A stretch of 64,000 nucleotides of DNA from Rhodobacter sp. (GCA_020250445.1 JADCEF010000042.1:1-64000), one strand, 5' to 3'; counted from the stretch's first letter, positions 18,810 to 29,303 are shown. Notes: generated by a model not told the origin, from the letters alone. A program made the numbers and translations.

Positions 18810-19067
18810 CCGGTACCGCCGAAGGGTCCCCTGGCCGCAGGGCCTTTGGAAAGAAGCACTTGGTGCATGTGACTGCGGGCCGGGGCATCGTCCCCGGGGC
18901 GCACACCGGGGTGCCTTGCGTCATGGGGTCAGGGCGCTGTGCAAACCGCAGCCCGCACGGCAGACCTGCGCCGACGTCCCCGATCCGGCCGGTCGCGGCA
19001 CTGCCCCCGGCTTGAGTTCCGCGCCCGAGTTGCCTAAACCGGAGTGCAAGCAAAAAGGACTGCGCCC

Positions 19068-20102
19068 ATGCGGATTTACAGCGATCTGGCGGATGCCATC
19101 GGCAAGACACCCCTCATCCGCCTGCGCAAGGCAAGTGCCGCGACGGGCTGCGAAATTCTGGGCAAGGCGGAATTCCTGAACCCCGGCCAGTCGGTCAAGG
19201 ACCGGGCGGCGCTGTACATCATCAAGGATGCGGTCGCGCGCGGAACGCTGCGGCCCGGCGGCACGATTGTCGAAGGGACGGCGGGCAATACCGGCATCGG
19301 GCTGGCGCTGGTCGGGGCCTCGATGGGGTTCAGGACCGTCATCGTCATCCCCGAGACGCAAAGCCAGGAAAAGAAGGACATGCTGCGGCTGGCCGGGGCC
19401 GAACTGGTGCAGGTTCCGGCAGTGCCCTACCGCAACCCGAACAATTACGTGCGCTATTCGGGCCGTCTTGCCGCCAGACTGGCTGAAACCGAGCCGAACG
19501 GCGCGATCTGGGCCAACCAGTTCGACAATCTGGCCAACCGCCGGGCCCATGTGGAAACCACCGGGCCGGAAATCTGGGACCAGACCGACGGGACGGTGAA
19601 CGGGTTCATCTGCGCGGTGGGATCGGGCGGGACCCTGGCCGGCGTGGCCGAGGCGCTGCAACCCAAGGGGGTGCGGATCGGGCTGGCCGATCCCGAAGGG
19701 GCGGCATTGCACAGCTTTTTCACCACGGGAAAGCTTGAATCGCCCGGCTCCTCCATCACCGAGGGGATCGGTCAGGGCCGGATCACCGCCAATCTGGAAG
19801 GGTTCCGCCCCGATTACAGCTATCGCATCCCGGATGCTGAAGCCCTGCCCATCGTCTTTGACCTGTTGCAGGAAGAGGGTCTGTGCATGGGCGGGTCAAG
19901 CGGCATCAACATCGCCGGGGCGATCCGCATGGCCCGCGACATGGGGCCTGGCAATACCATCGTCACCATCCTGTGCGATTACGGCAGCCGCTATCAGACC
20001 AAGCTCTACAATCCGGCCTTCCTGAAGGAAAAGGGGCTGCCCGCGCCGGAATGGCTGGATGCGCCGCCGCGCACGATCCCGGCGGTGTTCGAGGAGTCAT
20101 GA
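19068..20102 (+). CDS. cysK: Cysteine synthase A
   Basis: A 344-residue PLP enzyme that makes cysteine from O-acetylserine and sulfide. It shows the PLP-lysine motif NPGQSVKDRAALYII, the substrate loop EGTAGNTGIGLALVG, and the phosphate-binding GSGGTLAG. AAAAAGGA 8 bases before the ATG supports this start. It overlaps the following channel gene (ATGA), an unusual partner. CysK has been linked to tellurite resistance in Rhodobacter sphaeroides, and a TrgB-type gene lies elsewhere in this window. Confidence 0.92.
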   Translation: MRIYSDLADAIGKTPLIRLRKASAATGCEILGKAEFLNPGQSVKDRAALYIIKDAVARGTLRPGGTIVEGTAGNTGIGLALVGASMGFRTVIVIPETQSQEKKDMLRLAGAELVQVPAVPYRNPNNYVRYSGRLAARLAETEPNGAIWANQFDNLANRRAHVETTGPEIWDQTDGTVNGFICAVGSGGTLAGVAEALQPKGVRIGLADPEGAALHSFFTTGKLESPGSSITEGIGQGRITANLEGFRPDYSYRIPDAEALPIVFDLLQEEGLCMGGSSGINIAGAIRMARDMGPGNTIVTILCDYGSRYQTKLYNPAFLKEKGLPAPEWLDAPPRTIPAVFEES

Positions 20103-22459
20103 TCAGGCCCCTTGCCGTGATCCGCGCGCTGGCAATCGTCTGCGCCGTTCTGCTTGGGCCGGGCGGCGGAACGCCCGCCCTCTGGGCCCAGACGGCCACC
20201 CCCGCTGCGTCTGAACAGGATCAGGGCCCGCCGGATTATGCCGCCTGGGAACGGACGGCCAGGAAAGCCGAACGCCAGACGCAGGACAGCCAGACACCTG
20301 ACGATGCGCTGACAACCATGCGCGGCTATCTGGTGGAATGGCGCGCGACGTTTCAGGCCGCGCAGAACGTGAATGCCGCGCGGATTGCCACGCTGCGCGC
20401 CCAGATCGACGCGCTGGGTCCGCCGCCCGCCGACGGCAAGCTGGAGACAGAGGCAATCGCCCTGCGCCGGACCGAGCTGAACGATCAGCTTGCCCAGCTG
20501 CAAACGCCTGTCATCGCCGCGGACGAGGCCTTTCGCCGGGCGGACGGGCTGATCAAGGAAATCGACCGGCAATTGCGCGAACGCCAGGCGGACGAGCTGC
20601 TGAAGGTCACGCCCATGCCGATCAACCCCGCCAACTGGGGTATCGCGGTCACGGCGCTGCGCGACATCTCGGCCGAAATCTGGAACGAGGTGCAAACGCG
20701 GTGGGACAAGCCCGAGGTGCGCGCCGATTTCAGGGCCTACCTTCCGCTGGTGCTGATCCTGTTCATCATCGGTCTGGGGCTGATCTGGCGCGGCTGGTCG
20801 CTGGGGGAAAGATTTGGCAACGCGCTGAACAACCTGACCCCGAAACACTGGCATCCGGTCTGGGGCATCTTCGCCTCGCTGGGACAGGTGGCCTTGCCGG
20901 TCATCGGATTTCTCCTGATCGGGGTTCCCATCCAGTTCACCGGCGTCCTGGGGCCGATTGGCGGACATCTGGCGGTCAGCCTGGCCGGGCTGGGCATTGT
21001 GATTTTTGGCTGGGCCTGGCTGGGCCAGCGCATCTTCCCAAAAGCTGAAACCGAAGGAATGCTGCTGAACCTTTCCCCCGAAAAGCGCGCCGAGGGGCGG
21101 TTCTATTCCCTGGTGCTTGGCGCGCTGACAGGGTTTCAGACCCTGTTCACGGTGATGTCGGTGGACAAGGGAATTCCCGTCGAAGCCCGTGCCATTCTGA
21201 ATTTTCCGTCGCTGGTCCTGTTTTCCATCGTCCTTTTGCGAATCGGTCGGCTTCTGCGCGACCATGCCCGTTCCAGGGGGGTGGCGGATGCGCTGCCATC
21301 CTTCCGCGACCGGCTGATCGGGCTGTTCGGGCAAGCCGCCGTCATCATCGCCGTTACCGGCCCGATCATGGCGGCGCTGGGCTATGCCGCGGCGGCCAGT
21401 GCGCTGGTCTATCCGGCCGTGTTTTCGCTGGGTCTTCTGGGCGTGCTCTTTGTGCTTGTTGACGTGGTGGACGGGCTTTACGCGCTGATCGTGCGGCGGG
21501 GCGACCGGCCGGGCGACGCGCTGGTTCCCACGCTGATCGGCTTTGCGCTGAGCCTTGCGTCCCTGCCGCTGTTCGCGCTGATCTGGGGGGCGCGGGTCTC
21601 GGACCTCAGCGAATTGTGGACGACGTTTCTTGCGGGATTTTCCATCGGCGAGACGCAGATTTCCCCGCGCGGTTTCCTGACCTTTGCCGTGATCTTTGCC
21701 ATCGGTTACATGATGACGCGCCTTGTCCAGGGGGCGCTGGGGTCTTCGGTGCTGCCAAAGACCAGGATGGATCAGGGCGGGCGCAATGCGGTCGTCGCAG
21801 GCGTCGGCTACATCGGTATCTTCCTGTCAGCCCTGTCGGCGATCAATGCGGCGGGCATCAACCTTGCCGGGCTTGCCATTGTTGCCGGGGCGCTGTCGGT
21901 GGGTATCGGTTTCGGCCTGCAGAACATCGTGTCGAACTTCGTCTCGGGCATCATTTTGCTGATTGAACGCCCGGTGTCGGAAGGTGACTGGATCGAGGTG
22001 GGCGGCGTTCAGGGCGTGGTCAAGACGATCTCGGTGCGTTCTACCCGCATCCAGACCTTTGACCGGACCGATGTCATCGTTCCGAACACCGATCTGATTG
22101 CGGGCCGGGTCACGAACTGGACACGCTACAATCTGACCGGGCGGCTGATCGTGCCGGTCGCCGTGGCCTTCGGGGCAGATACCCGCAAGGTCGAGCGTGT
22201 GCTGATGGAGATTGCAGAAGCCGAACCGCTGGCGGTGCTCAATCCGCCGCCGACTGTCCTGTTGGTGGGCTTCACACCGGATGCGCTGCTGTTCGAGATC
22301 CGCATGATCCTGCGCGACGTGAACTTCCAGATTTCGGTACGGTCCGACATAAATCACCGCATCCTGCAGCGCTTCCACGAAGAGGGGATCGGGCTGTCGC
22401 TTAGCGTGGCGGCGCAGGCCCAGCTGAAACCCGTCGGCGATGGGGCCGACGAAGGCTGA
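20099..22459 (+). CDS. Large MscS-type mechanosensitive channel with DUF3772 N-domain
   Basis: A 786-residue protein. A signal peptide (to about residue 37) is followed by a periplasmic helical domain with coiled-coil-like stretches to about 210 (DUF3772 type). About ten membrane spans follow, then the MscS core (GLAIVAGALSVGIGFGLQNIVSNFVSGIILLIERPVSEGD, WIEVGGVQGVVKTI, RVTNWT) and a cytoplasmic cage. It opens under osmotic downshift. GAGGAG sits right before the ATG at 20099, which overlaps the cysK stop. Confidence 0.9.
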   Translation: MIRPLAVIRALAIVCAVLLGPGGGTPALWAQTATPAASEQDQGPPDYAAWERTARKAERQTQDSQTPDDALTTMRGYLVEWRATFQAAQNVNAARIATLRAQIDALGPPPADGKLETEAIALRRTELNDQLAQLQTPVIAADEAFRRADGLIKEIDRQLRERQADELLKVTPMPINPANWGIAVTALRDISAEIWNEVQTRWDKPEVRADFRAYLPLVLILFIIGLGLIWRGWSLGERFGNALNNLTPKHWHPVWGIFASLGQVALPVIGFLLIGVPIQFTGVLGPIGGHLAVSLAGLGIVIFGWAWLGQRIFPKAETEGMLLNLSPEKRAEGRFYSLVLGALTGFQTLFTVMSVDKGIPVEARAILNFPSLVLFSIVLLRIGRLLRDHARSRGVADALPSFRDRLIGLFGQAAVIIAVTGPIMAALGYAAAASALVYPAVFSLGLLGVLFVLVDVVDGLYALIVRRGDRPGDALVPTLIGFALSLASLPLFALIWGARVSDLSELWTTFLAGFSIGETQISPRGFLTFAVIFAIGYMMTRLVQGALGSSVLPKTRMDQGGRNAVVAGVGYIGIFLSALSAINAAGINLAGLAIVAGALSVGIGFGLQNIVSNFVSGIILLIERPVSEGDWIEVGGVQGVVKTISVRSTRIQTFDRTDVIVPNTDLIAGRVTNWTRYNLTGRLIVPVAVAFGADTRKVERVLMEIAEAEPLAVLNPPPTVLLVGFTPDALLFEIRMILRDVNFQISVRSDINHRILQRFHEEGIGLSLSVAAQAQLKPVGDGADEG

Positions 22460-22485
22460 TGCAGACTGCACCCTGAAGGATCAAC

Positions 22486-23196
22486 GTGATGACTGAACTG
22501 CTGTTTCGCACCGACCCCTATCTGGCCAAGGCCGGGGCCCGCATTATTGGCTTCACGGCCGAAGGGGGCATTCTGCTGGATCGGACGGTGTTTTATGCGA
22601 CGGGCGGCGGGCAGCCTGGCGATTCGGGGCGGCTGGACTGGGCTGGCGGATCGGTGGTGATCGCTACGGCCGTAAAGGCCGGGGACGGGGCAATTGCCGT
22701 CGTTCCGGCAGAACCGGCGCCACTGCCGCCGGTGGGCACACAGGTGCATCAGGTGCTGGACTGGGACCGCCGCCATCGGCTGATGCGGGTGCACACCGCC
22801 CTTCACCTTTTGTCGGTTGTCATTCCGCTGCCGGTCACGGGCGGGCAGATCGGGGCCGAACGGGGACGGCTTGATTTTGACATGCCCGAACCGCCCGACG
22901 ATATCGGGGCGCTGAACATGGCGCTGAACGCCCTGATCGACGCCGACCTTCCGGTGACCGAAAGCTGGATCACGGATGCAGAGCTGGCGGCGAATCCGGG
23001 GCTGGTCAAGACGATGTCGGTGGCCCCGCCTGTGGGACAGGGTCGGGTGCGGCTGGTAAAGATCGGCGACATCGACCTGCAGCCCTGCGGCGGCACCCAT
23101 GTGGCCCGCACCGGCGAGATCGGCCGTGTCAGCATCGGCAAGATCGAAAAGAAGGGCCGCCAGAACCGCCGGGTCAGCCTGACGCTGGAAAATTGA
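22486..23196 (+). CDS. Alanyl-tRNA editing protein AlaX
   Basis: A 236-residue stand-alone editing domain. Zinc ligands are His102 and His106 (VHTALHLL) and Cys200 and His204 (PCGGTHV). The GGGQPGDSG motif near residue 39 is also present. It hydrolyses Ser- or Gly-tRNA(Ala) made in error. Length fits the short AlaX class. It follows the channel gene by 26 bases. Confidence 0.92.
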   Translation: MMTELLFRTDPYLAKAGARIIGFTAEGGILLDRTVFYATGGGQPGDSGRLDWAGGSVVIATAVKAGDGAIAVVPAEPAPLPPVGTQVHQVLDWDRRHRLMRVHTALHLLSVVIPLPVTGGQIGAERGRLDFDMPEPPDDIGALNMALNALIDADLPVTESWITDAELAANPGLVKTMSVAPPVGQGRVRLVKIGDIDLQPCGGTHVARTGEIGRVSIGKIEKKGRQNRRVSLTLEN

Positions 23197-23223
23197 TGCC
23201 CCGCGCGCGCCAGGGGGGGGGAA

Positions 23224-24978
23224 TCAGGGCCTGTCCGGCTTTGGGTTGTTGGCCAAAAGCAGGTCGCGCCCGGCCATGATGCCTTCGCTGAACTGGCGGG
23301 CAAAGCGTTCGGCGTCGCGCCGCCGCACCTGATCGAGGATATCCTCGATCACCTCGGGCGGCTCTCCCAGCGCAGCCAGCGATTTGGCGCCCAGCGCAAG
23401 GGCGGATTCGAAGGTTTCCCGGATCGGGTCATCCGCCCCGGCCCGCAACAGCTCCATCATATGCGCGCGGTCAAAGGCGCGGGCCAGAACCGGGACAAGC
23501 GGGTATTCGGCCTTGATCAGGCTGACAATCCTGGTGGCTGCCGCCCTGTCGTCGATCCCCACGATGACGGCGCGGGCATGGGCCACGCCGGCGGCGTGCA
23601 GGATGTCAAGGCGCGTGCCGTCACCGTAATAGACCTTGAAGCCAAAGGACCCGGCCGTTCGGATCATCTCGGGGTCGCTGTCGATGGTGGAAATCGTATA
23701 GCCGCGCGCCAGGATCGGCTGGCTCACGATCTGGCTGAAGCGGCCGAAACCGATAAGCAGCACATTTCCCGACAGCCCGTCGGGCCGTTCCGTGCCGTCT
23801 TCCGACACCGCTTCGGGGCGGATGATGCGGTCATGCAGCAGGACAAGCAGGGGTGTCAGCACCATCGAGACGATGATGATCGCGGTCAGCACCGCATTGG
23901 CGGTGCCGTCAATCAGCCCGACCGACAGGGCGGTACCGTAGAGCACAAAGGCGAATTCGCCGCCTTGCGTCATCAGCACGGTCCGCTCCAGCGCCTCGCG
24001 CGCCGGTGCCCCGAAAAGGCGGGCGATGGTAAAGGTGCCGCAGGCCTTCAGCACCATGAAGGCGGCAACGCTTGTGACCACCAGCCGCCAGTTTTCGGCG
24101 ATGACGGCAAGATCAAGCGACATGCCCACCGCCAGGAAAAACAGCCCCAGCAGGATGCCCCGGAACGGGTCGACATCGATCTCAAGCTGATGGCGGAAGG
24201 TGGAGTCTGACAGAAGGACGCCCGCCAGAAAGGCCCCCATTGCCGCCGACAGCCCGCCCAGCTGCATGGCAAGGGCGGCCCCCAGCACGACCAGAAGGGC
24301 GGCAGCCGTCATCACCTCGCGCGCATGGGCGCGGGCCAGGATGCGGAACAGCGGATCCAGCAGATAGCGCCCGGCCAGAACCAGCGCCGTGATGCAGCCC
24401 AGCCCAATGGCGACGCCTGTCAGGCGGGTGGCCAGTGTCATCTCCTCTCCCCCCGGGGCCAGAAAGGCGGCGAGCGCCAGCAGCGGCACGATGGCAAGGT
24501 CTTCCAGCAGCAGGATCGACACGATGCGCCCGCCCTTGGGGGTAGACATCTCGCCCCGTTCTTCCAGAAGCTGCATCACGATGGCGGTCGAGGTCAGCAC
24601 AAAGCCCGCCCCGGCAATGACCGATTGCGACCAGGGAAAGCCAAGCGCCACGCCCACCCAGGACAAAAGCGCCATGCAGGCCAGCACCTGCGCGAGGCCC
24701 AGCCCGAAAATATCGCGCCGCATCGCCCACAGGCGGGACGGCTGCATTTCAAGGCCGATGATGAACAAAAACATCACGACGCCCAGTTCGGCCACATGCA
24801 GGATCGCCGCCGGATCGCTGAACAGCCCAAGGCCAAAGGGGCCGATCACAAGACCGGCCGCCAGATACCCCAGGACCGAGCCAAGCCCCAGCCGCTTGAA
24901 CAGCGGTACGGCGACAACGGCCGCACCCAGCAGGATCACCGCGGGCACAAAGTCAAAGCTTGCGGATTCGGCTGCCAA
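23224..24978 (-). CDS. Monovalent cation:proton antiporter, CPA2/KefB type
   Basis: A 584-residue transporter with an N-terminal Na+/H+ exchanger domain of 11-13 membrane spans (LLGAAVVAVPLFKRLGLGSVLGYLAAG) and a cytoplasmic NAD-binding TrkA-N domain from about residue 395 (NVLLIGFGRFSQIVSQ). The frame is open far upstream through a tRNA gene, so the start must be internal. A TTG at 24978, preceded by GGGGGA, puts the first hydrophobic segment at the normal place. The role is K+ or Na+ efflux for pH and osmotic control; ligand control by glutathione cannot be judged. Confidence 0.85.
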   Translation of the reverse strand: MAAESASFDFVPAVILLGAAVVAVPLFKRLGLGSVLGYLAAGLVIGPFGLGLFSDPAAILHVAELGVVMFLFIIGLEMQPSRLWAMRRDIFGLGLAQVLACMALLSWVGVALGFPWSQSVIAGAGFVLTSTAIVMQLLEERGEMSTPKGGRIVSILLLEDLAIVPLLALAAFLAPGGEEMTLATRLTGVAIGLGCITALVLAGRYLLDPLFRILARAHAREVMTAAALLVVLGAALAMQLGGLSAAMGAFLAGVLLSDSTFRHQLEIDVDPFRGILLGLFFLAVGMSLDLAVIAENWRLVVTSVAAFMVLKACGTFTIARLFGAPAREALERTVLMTQGGEFAFVLYGTALSVGLIDGTANAVLTAIIIVSMVLTPLLVLLHDRIIRPEAVSEDGTERPDGLSGNVLLIGFGRFSQIVSQPILARGYTISTIDSDPEMIRTAGSFGFKVYYGDGTRLDILHAAGVAHARAVIVGIDDRAAATRIVSLIKAEYPLVPVLARAFDRAHMMELLRAGADDPIRETFESALALGAKSLAALGEPPEVIEDILDQVRRRDAERFARQFSEGIMAGRDLLLANNPKPDRP

Positions 24979-25151
24979 ACGGAGTGTCCCCCAGCATGAA
25001 GCGCCAGCAAAGCGGAGAATGCCGACCGGGGCAAGACAGAAGCGCAGGCATGACGCGGATGCAAGGCTGCAGGCAGCGGCACCGTCTGCCGTCCGGGTAC
25101 CATGGCTTATCTTGGCTGCCCGATGAAACAGCGCGTCGGCAGCCGTGGCAA

Positions 25152-25227
25152 TGGTAGGCCCGGAGGGATTCGAACCCCCAACCAAGGCGTTATGAGCGCC
25201 CTGCTCTGACCGTTGAGCTACAGGCCC
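25152..25227 (-). tRNA. tRNA with CAU anticodon, probably tRNA-Ile2 (lysidine-modified)
   Basis: A full cloverleaf runs from GGGCCTG at 25227 to an encoded CCA at 25154-25152. The anticodon stem GGGCG/CGCCT encloses loop CTCATAA, and the T-arm holds GGTTCGAATCC. CAU can mean Met or, after TilS modification, Ile. The C4-G69 and C5-G68 acceptor pairs match TilS determinants known for E. coli tRNA-Ile2, so Ile2 is preferred over elongator Met. Confidence 0.93.
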
Positions 25228-25357
25228 GCAACCCAGCGTCTGGTATCGCATTCCGCCTGTACCGGTCAAGGCGCGCGGGGCGCGTTGCGCGGCGGGCGGG
25301 GATCGTCTATGCGGGCGCAAGGCGCCGATGGGCAGCCGGAGCGAAGGATCAGGGGCC

Positions 25358-26404
25358 ATGACCACGCCGAAGAACGGGCTGACCTATGCCGATGCCGGCG
25401 TGGACATAGATGCCGGGAACGCGCTGGTTGACCGGATCAAGCCCGCCGCAGGCCGCACCGGGCGGCCCGGCACCATGGCGGGTCTTGGCGGTTTCGGCGC
25501 GCTGTTCGACCTGAAGGCGGCGGGATTTTCCGACCCGATCCTGGTGGCCGCAACCGATGGCGTGGGCACCAAGCTGCGCATCGCGATCGACACGGGGGTG
25601 GTGGATACCATCGGTGTCGATCTGGTGGCGATGTGCGTCAACGATCTGGTCTGCCAGGGGGCGGAGCCGCTGTTCTTTCTGGATTATTTCGCAACCGGCA
25701 AGCTGGATGTCGATCAGGCCGCCCGCATCATCACCGGAATCGCGGCTGCCTGCGCGGCCACGGGCTGCGCGCTGGTGGGTGGCGAGACGGCGGAAATGCC
25801 GGGCATGTATCGCCACGGCGATTTCGACCTGGCCGGTTTTGCCGTGGGCGCGATGGAGCGCGGGGCAGACCTGCCCGCCGGGGTGACGGCGGGTGATGCG
25901 CTGCTGGGGCTGGCTTCGGACGGTGTCCATTCCAACGGCTATTCGTTCGTGCGCAAGGTGGTGGAAATCTCGGGCCTGGGCTGGGACGCGCCCGCGCCCT
26001 TTGGCGAAGGTGCGCTGGGCAGGGCGCTGCTGGTGCCGACGCGGCTTTATGTGAAACCGGCGCTGGCGGCGGTGCGGGCAGGGGGCGTGCATGGGCTGGC
26101 CCATATCACTGGCGGCGGGCTGACCGAGAATTTGCCGCGCGTCTTGCCTGCGGGTCTGGGGGCAGAGATCGATCTGGGGGCCTGGGCGCTGCCGCCGGTC
26201 TTCCGCTGGCTGGCGGAAACGGCCGGACTGGCCGAGGCCGAGCTGCTCAGGACCTTCAACTGCGGCATCGGCATGATCGCCGTGGTGGCGCGGGATCGGG
26301 CCGATGCGCTGACGGCGCTGCTGTCGGGTCTTGGCGAAACCGTGGTACGGCTGGGCCATGTCGGGCCGGGGCAGGGGGTCAGCTTCCGTGGCGCGCTGCT
26401 GTGA
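25358..26404 (+). CDS. purM: Phosphoribosylformylglycinamidine cyclo-ligase
   Basis: A 348-residue AIR synthetase, step five of purine synthesis. Motifs: [15 protein letters not shown] at the start, [49 protein letters not shown] and the late [15 protein letters not shown]. The ATG at 25358 is the family start. Its stop overlaps the GTG of purN. Confidence 0.96.
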   Translation: MTTPKNGLTYADAGVDIDAGNALVDRIKPAAGRTGRPGTMAGLGGFGALFDLKAAGFSDPILVAATDGVGTKLRIAIDTGVVDTIGVDLVAMCVNDLVCQGAEPLFFLDYFATGKLDVDQAARIITGIAAACAATGCALVGGETAEMPGMYRHGDFDLAGFAVGAMERGADLPAGVTAGDALLGLASDGVHSNGYSFVRKVVEISGLGWDAPAPFGEGALGRALLVPTRLYVKPALAAVRAGGVHGLAHITGGGLTENLPRVLPAGLGAEIDLGAWALPPVFRWLAETAGLAEAELLRTFNCGIGMIAVVARDRADALTALLSGLGETVVRLGHVGPGQGVSFRGALL

Positions 26405-26991
26405 CGCGCGTTGCCATTCTGATTTCCGGGGGTGGCTCCAACATGCTGGCGCTTTTGCGCGACATGGCAGAGGACCGCGCGGCGGTTCCGGTGCTTGTCG
26501 CCTCGAACGATCCGGCGGCACCGGGGCTTGGCCGCGCGGCGGCGCTGGGTGTGCCGACGGCGGCGGTGGATCACCGGGCCTTTGGCGGTGACCGGGCGGC
26601 GTTCGAGGCGGCCCTTCTGACGCCGCTGCTGGCGGCGCGCCCCGATATCGTCTGTCTGGCGGGGTTCATGCGGGTGCTGACGCCCGTCTTCGTGGACCGG
26701 TTCCGGGGGCGGATGCTGAACATCCACCCCTCGCTGCTGCCGCTCTATCCGGGCCTGCACACCCATGCCCGGGCCCTGGCGGCAGGGGATGCCGAGGCGG
26801 GCTGCACCGTGCATGAGGTGACCCCGGTTCTGGACACTGGTCCGATTCTGGGCCAGGCGCGCGTCCCTGTCCTGCCCGGGGACAGCGAAGCCGCGCTGGG
26901 TGCACGTGTGCTGGCGATGGAGCATCGCCTGTATCCGGCGGTGCTGCGCCGCTTTGTCCGGGGCGACCGCACCCCGGTCCGTCTGCCCTGA
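26401..26991 (+). CDS. purN: Phosphoribosylglycinamide formyltransferase
   Basis: A 196-residue GAR transformylase using 10-formyl-THF. It has the ISGGGSNM substrate loop, catalytic Asn107 and His109 in [17 protein letters not shown], and the later Asp in [12 protein letters not shown]. The GTG start overlaps the purM stop (GTGA), so the two are coupled. purM-purN-rnd is a common order in Rhodobacterales. Confidence 0.95.
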   Translation: MTRVAILISGGGSNMLALLRDMAEDRAAVPVLVASNDPAAPGLGRAAALGVPTAAVDHRAFGGDRAAFEAALLTPLLAARPDIVCLAGFMRVLTPVFVDRFRGRMLNIHPSLLPLYPGLHTHARALAAGDAEAGCTVHEVTPVLDTGPILGQARVPVLPGDSEAALGARVLAMEHRLYPAVLRRFVRGDRTPVRLP

Positions 26992-27092
26992 TCGGTGCGG
27001 GCCGGTGCGGGCGGGGCGCTTTCCTTTCCCCGGGCTGCCGACTATAGCGAACCGGCGGGATGCCCCTGCGAACCCCTTGTCGCGGAACCTTC

Positions 27093-28250
27093 ATGAAGAC
27101 CATTGTCACGACCGATGACCTTGCCGCCTTCTGCGCCGAGGCCAGGCATCACCCCTATGTCACCCTCGATACCGAGTTCCTGCGCGAGCGCACCTACTGG
27201 TCAAAGCTGTGCCTGATCCAGATGGCCCTGCCCGGCAGGACCGGCGAAGCGGTGCTGGTGGACCCCATCGAGGGGGCCGGCATGTCGATGGAACCGCTTT
27301 ATGACCTGTTCCGCCACGAGGCCACGGTCAAGGTGTTCCATGCCGCACGGCAGGACCTGGAGATTTTTTTCGTCGAAGGCCGGGTGTTCCCAAAGCCGCT
27401 GTTTGACACCCAGGTTGCCGCCATGGTCTGCGGCTTTGGCGAACAGGTGGGCTATGAGACGCTGGTCAAGAAGATCGCGCATGAACCCCTGGACAAGACC
27501 TCGCGCTTTACCGATTGGTCGCGCCGCCCGCTGAGCGACGCGCAGAAGGAATATGCGCTGGCCGATGTGACCCATCTGCGCCTGATCTATGAATTTCTGG
27601 CGGCTGAGATCGTCAAGACCGGTCGGCAGAAATGGGTGGAAGAGGAATTGTCGATCCTGACCGATCCGGCCACCTATACCGTCCATCCCGACGCGGCCTG
27701 GGAACGGGTCAAGACGCGCACCACCTCGGGGCGGTTTCTGGCGGTGGTCAAGGAACTTGCGCGGTTCCGCGAGGATTATGCCCAAAGCCGCAACATCCCG
27801 CGCAGCCGCGTCTACAAGGATGATGCGCTGCTGGAGCTGGCGTCGACCCGCCCGGCCAATGCCGAGGAGCTGGGCCGCTCGCGCCTTCTGCTGCGCGAAG
27901 CGCGGCGCGGCGAGATTGCCGAAGGCATTCTGGCCGCCGTCAAGGCCGGCATGGAAATGCCGTCAGACCAGATGCCTAAGCCCGACCTTGGCCGCGACCA
28001 GCTGCAGGTCAATCCGGCATTGGCAGACCTTCTGCGGGTGCTGCTGAAAGCCAAGTCCGAGGAATTGGGCGTTGCGGCCAGGCTGATCGCCTCGGCCGCG
28101 GACCTCGATGCGATCGCGGCGGGCGAACGCGAGCTTGACGCGCTGAAAGGCTGGCGGCGCGACGCCTTTGGCGAGGATGCGCTGCGCCTGTGCCGGGGCG
28201 AGATTGCCCTGTCGGCCAGGGGCAGTGCCGTGCGGGTGATCAGGCTGTAG
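27093..28250 (+). CDS. rnd: Ribonuclease D
   Basis: A 385-residue 3'-5' exoribonuclease for tRNA maturation. DEDD residues appear in TLDTEFLRERTYW, FHAARQDLEIFF and the late EYALADVTHLRLIYEFL. A HRDC domain follows at about residues 205-290. A second basic C-terminal half is present, as in full-length RNase D. The gene is 100 bases after purN. Confidence 0.93.
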   Translation: MKTIVTTDDLAAFCAEARHHPYVTLDTEFLRERTYWSKLCLIQMALPGRTGEAVLVDPIEGAGMSMEPLYDLFRHEATVKVFHAARQDLEIFFVEGRVFPKPLFDTQVAAMVCGFGEQVGYETLVKKIAHEPLDKTSRFTDWSRRPLSDAQKEYALADVTHLRLIYEFLAAEIVKTGRQKWVEEELSILTDPATYTVHPDAAWERVKTRTTSGRFLAVVKELARFREDYAQSRNIPRSRVYKDDALLELASTRPANAEELGRSRLLLREARRGEIAEGILAAVKAGMEMPSDQMPKPDLGRDQLQVNPALADLLRVLLKAKSEELGVAARLIASAADLDAIAAGERELDALKGWRRDAFGEDALRLCRGEIALSARGSAVRVIRL

Positions 28251-28295
28251 CGGCCGTGCAGGCGCAATCGATTGCGGGACTGTCCGCACAGGGGG

Positions 28296-28751
28296 TCAGC
28301 GGCGGCTTGACCTTGCGTTGCGTGCGCCGGTGACGATGATTTCCGAGATGCCCTCAAGGTCGCGGTTGGTCAGCGTGGTCGCCACCATGATCTCGCGCGA
28401 GGGCTGGGTTGACACGCGCATCGGTTCCACCGGCGGCACGACGACGAAGCGGAACGTCGCCCGCCCGTCCACGACCGGTTCGGCAATCAGCTCTGCCGCC
28501 CAGAAGCCCTGGGTCTGCGGCAGCCCGGTGGCCCGGATGATCGCGCCGCCGTCATAGGGTTCGACCGACAGGCTCAGCACCTGATCGACCAGGGGGCGCG
28601 GGTCCTGCGGCGTGCCGACATCCTGTACCAGGGATTCGGTTTCCTGCGACCCGCCGAACCAGCCGAAGGGGTTGTACCAGGTTCTCTGGGCCGATCCGCA
28701 GGCGGCCAGCACCAGCAGCACAGACAGGGTGGCAAGCATCCGTTTGGTCAT
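28296..28751 (-). CDS. Small outer-membrane-type lipoprotein of unknown function
   Basis: A 151-residue protein with a lipoprotein signal, MTKRMLATLSVLLVLAACGS (lipobox LAAC, Cys18). AAGGGG 6 bases before the ATG at 28751 decides this start. The mature part (TGLPQTQGFWAAELI, PVEPMRVSTQPSREIMVATTL) matches nothing I know. It converges on rnd and is divergent from sufE. Confidence 0.75.
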   Translation of the reverse strand: MTKRMLATLSVLLVLAACGSAQRTWYNPFGWFGGSQETESLVQDVGTPQDPRPLVDQVLSLSVEPYDGGAIIRATGLPQTQGFWAAELIAEPVVDGRATFRFVVVPPVEPMRVSTQPSREIMVATTLTNRDLEGISEIIVTGARNARSSRR

Positions 28752-28874
28752 CGTCATCCCCTTCACCGCACAGCTTTCGGTAGCCGATGGCGCAGGCTTT
28801 GAAAAGCCGCAGCCGCATGGGCTGGACCTTTGCCCCTGTCCGCCTTAGGTCACCGCCAGATAAGGGAGACTGCG

Positions 28875-29303
28875 ATGGCCACGCCCGCCTTCGAAGAGAT
28901 TGCCGAAACCTTCGCGTTTCTGGACGACTGGGAAGACCGCTATCGCCATGTGATCGAGCTGGGCCGCGCCATGCCGGAGATGGACGAGGCACTGCGGGTG
29001 CCCGCAACCAGGGTCACGGGCTGCGCCAGCCAGGTCTGGATCGTGCCGCGCATCGGGGGGGCCGGGCCGGATGCGCGGTTTGATTTTCAGGGCGAAAGCG
29101 ATGCGATGATCGTGCGCGGCCTGATCGCGATCCTGCACGCGCTCTATGCGGGCCTGAGCGTGGTCGAGGTGGAAAAGGTGGATGCGGCGGCCGAACTGGG
29201 GCGGCTGGGACTGAACGATCACCTGTCATCGCAAAGGTCCAACGGGCTGCGCGCCATGGTGCAGCGCCTGCGCGCGGTGGCGGTAGAGGCGGCGGGGGGA
29301 TAG
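28875..29303 (+). CDS. sufE: SufE-type cysteine desulfuration protein
   Basis: A 142-residue protein. EIAETFAFLDDWEDRYRHVIELG and VPATRVTGCASQVWIVPRI hold the active cysteine near residue 51. SufE accepts sulfur from SufS for iron-sulfur cluster assembly. AAGGGA lies before the ATG. No suf operon is adjacent, so this is a detached copy, usual in this family. Confidence 0.92.
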   Translation: MATPAFEEIAETFAFLDDWEDRYRHVIELGRAMPEMDEALRVPATRVTGCASQVWIVPRIGGAGPDARFDFQGESDAMIVRGLIAILHALYAGLSVVEVEKVDAAAELGRLGLNDHLSSQRSNGLRAMVQRLRAVAVEAAGG

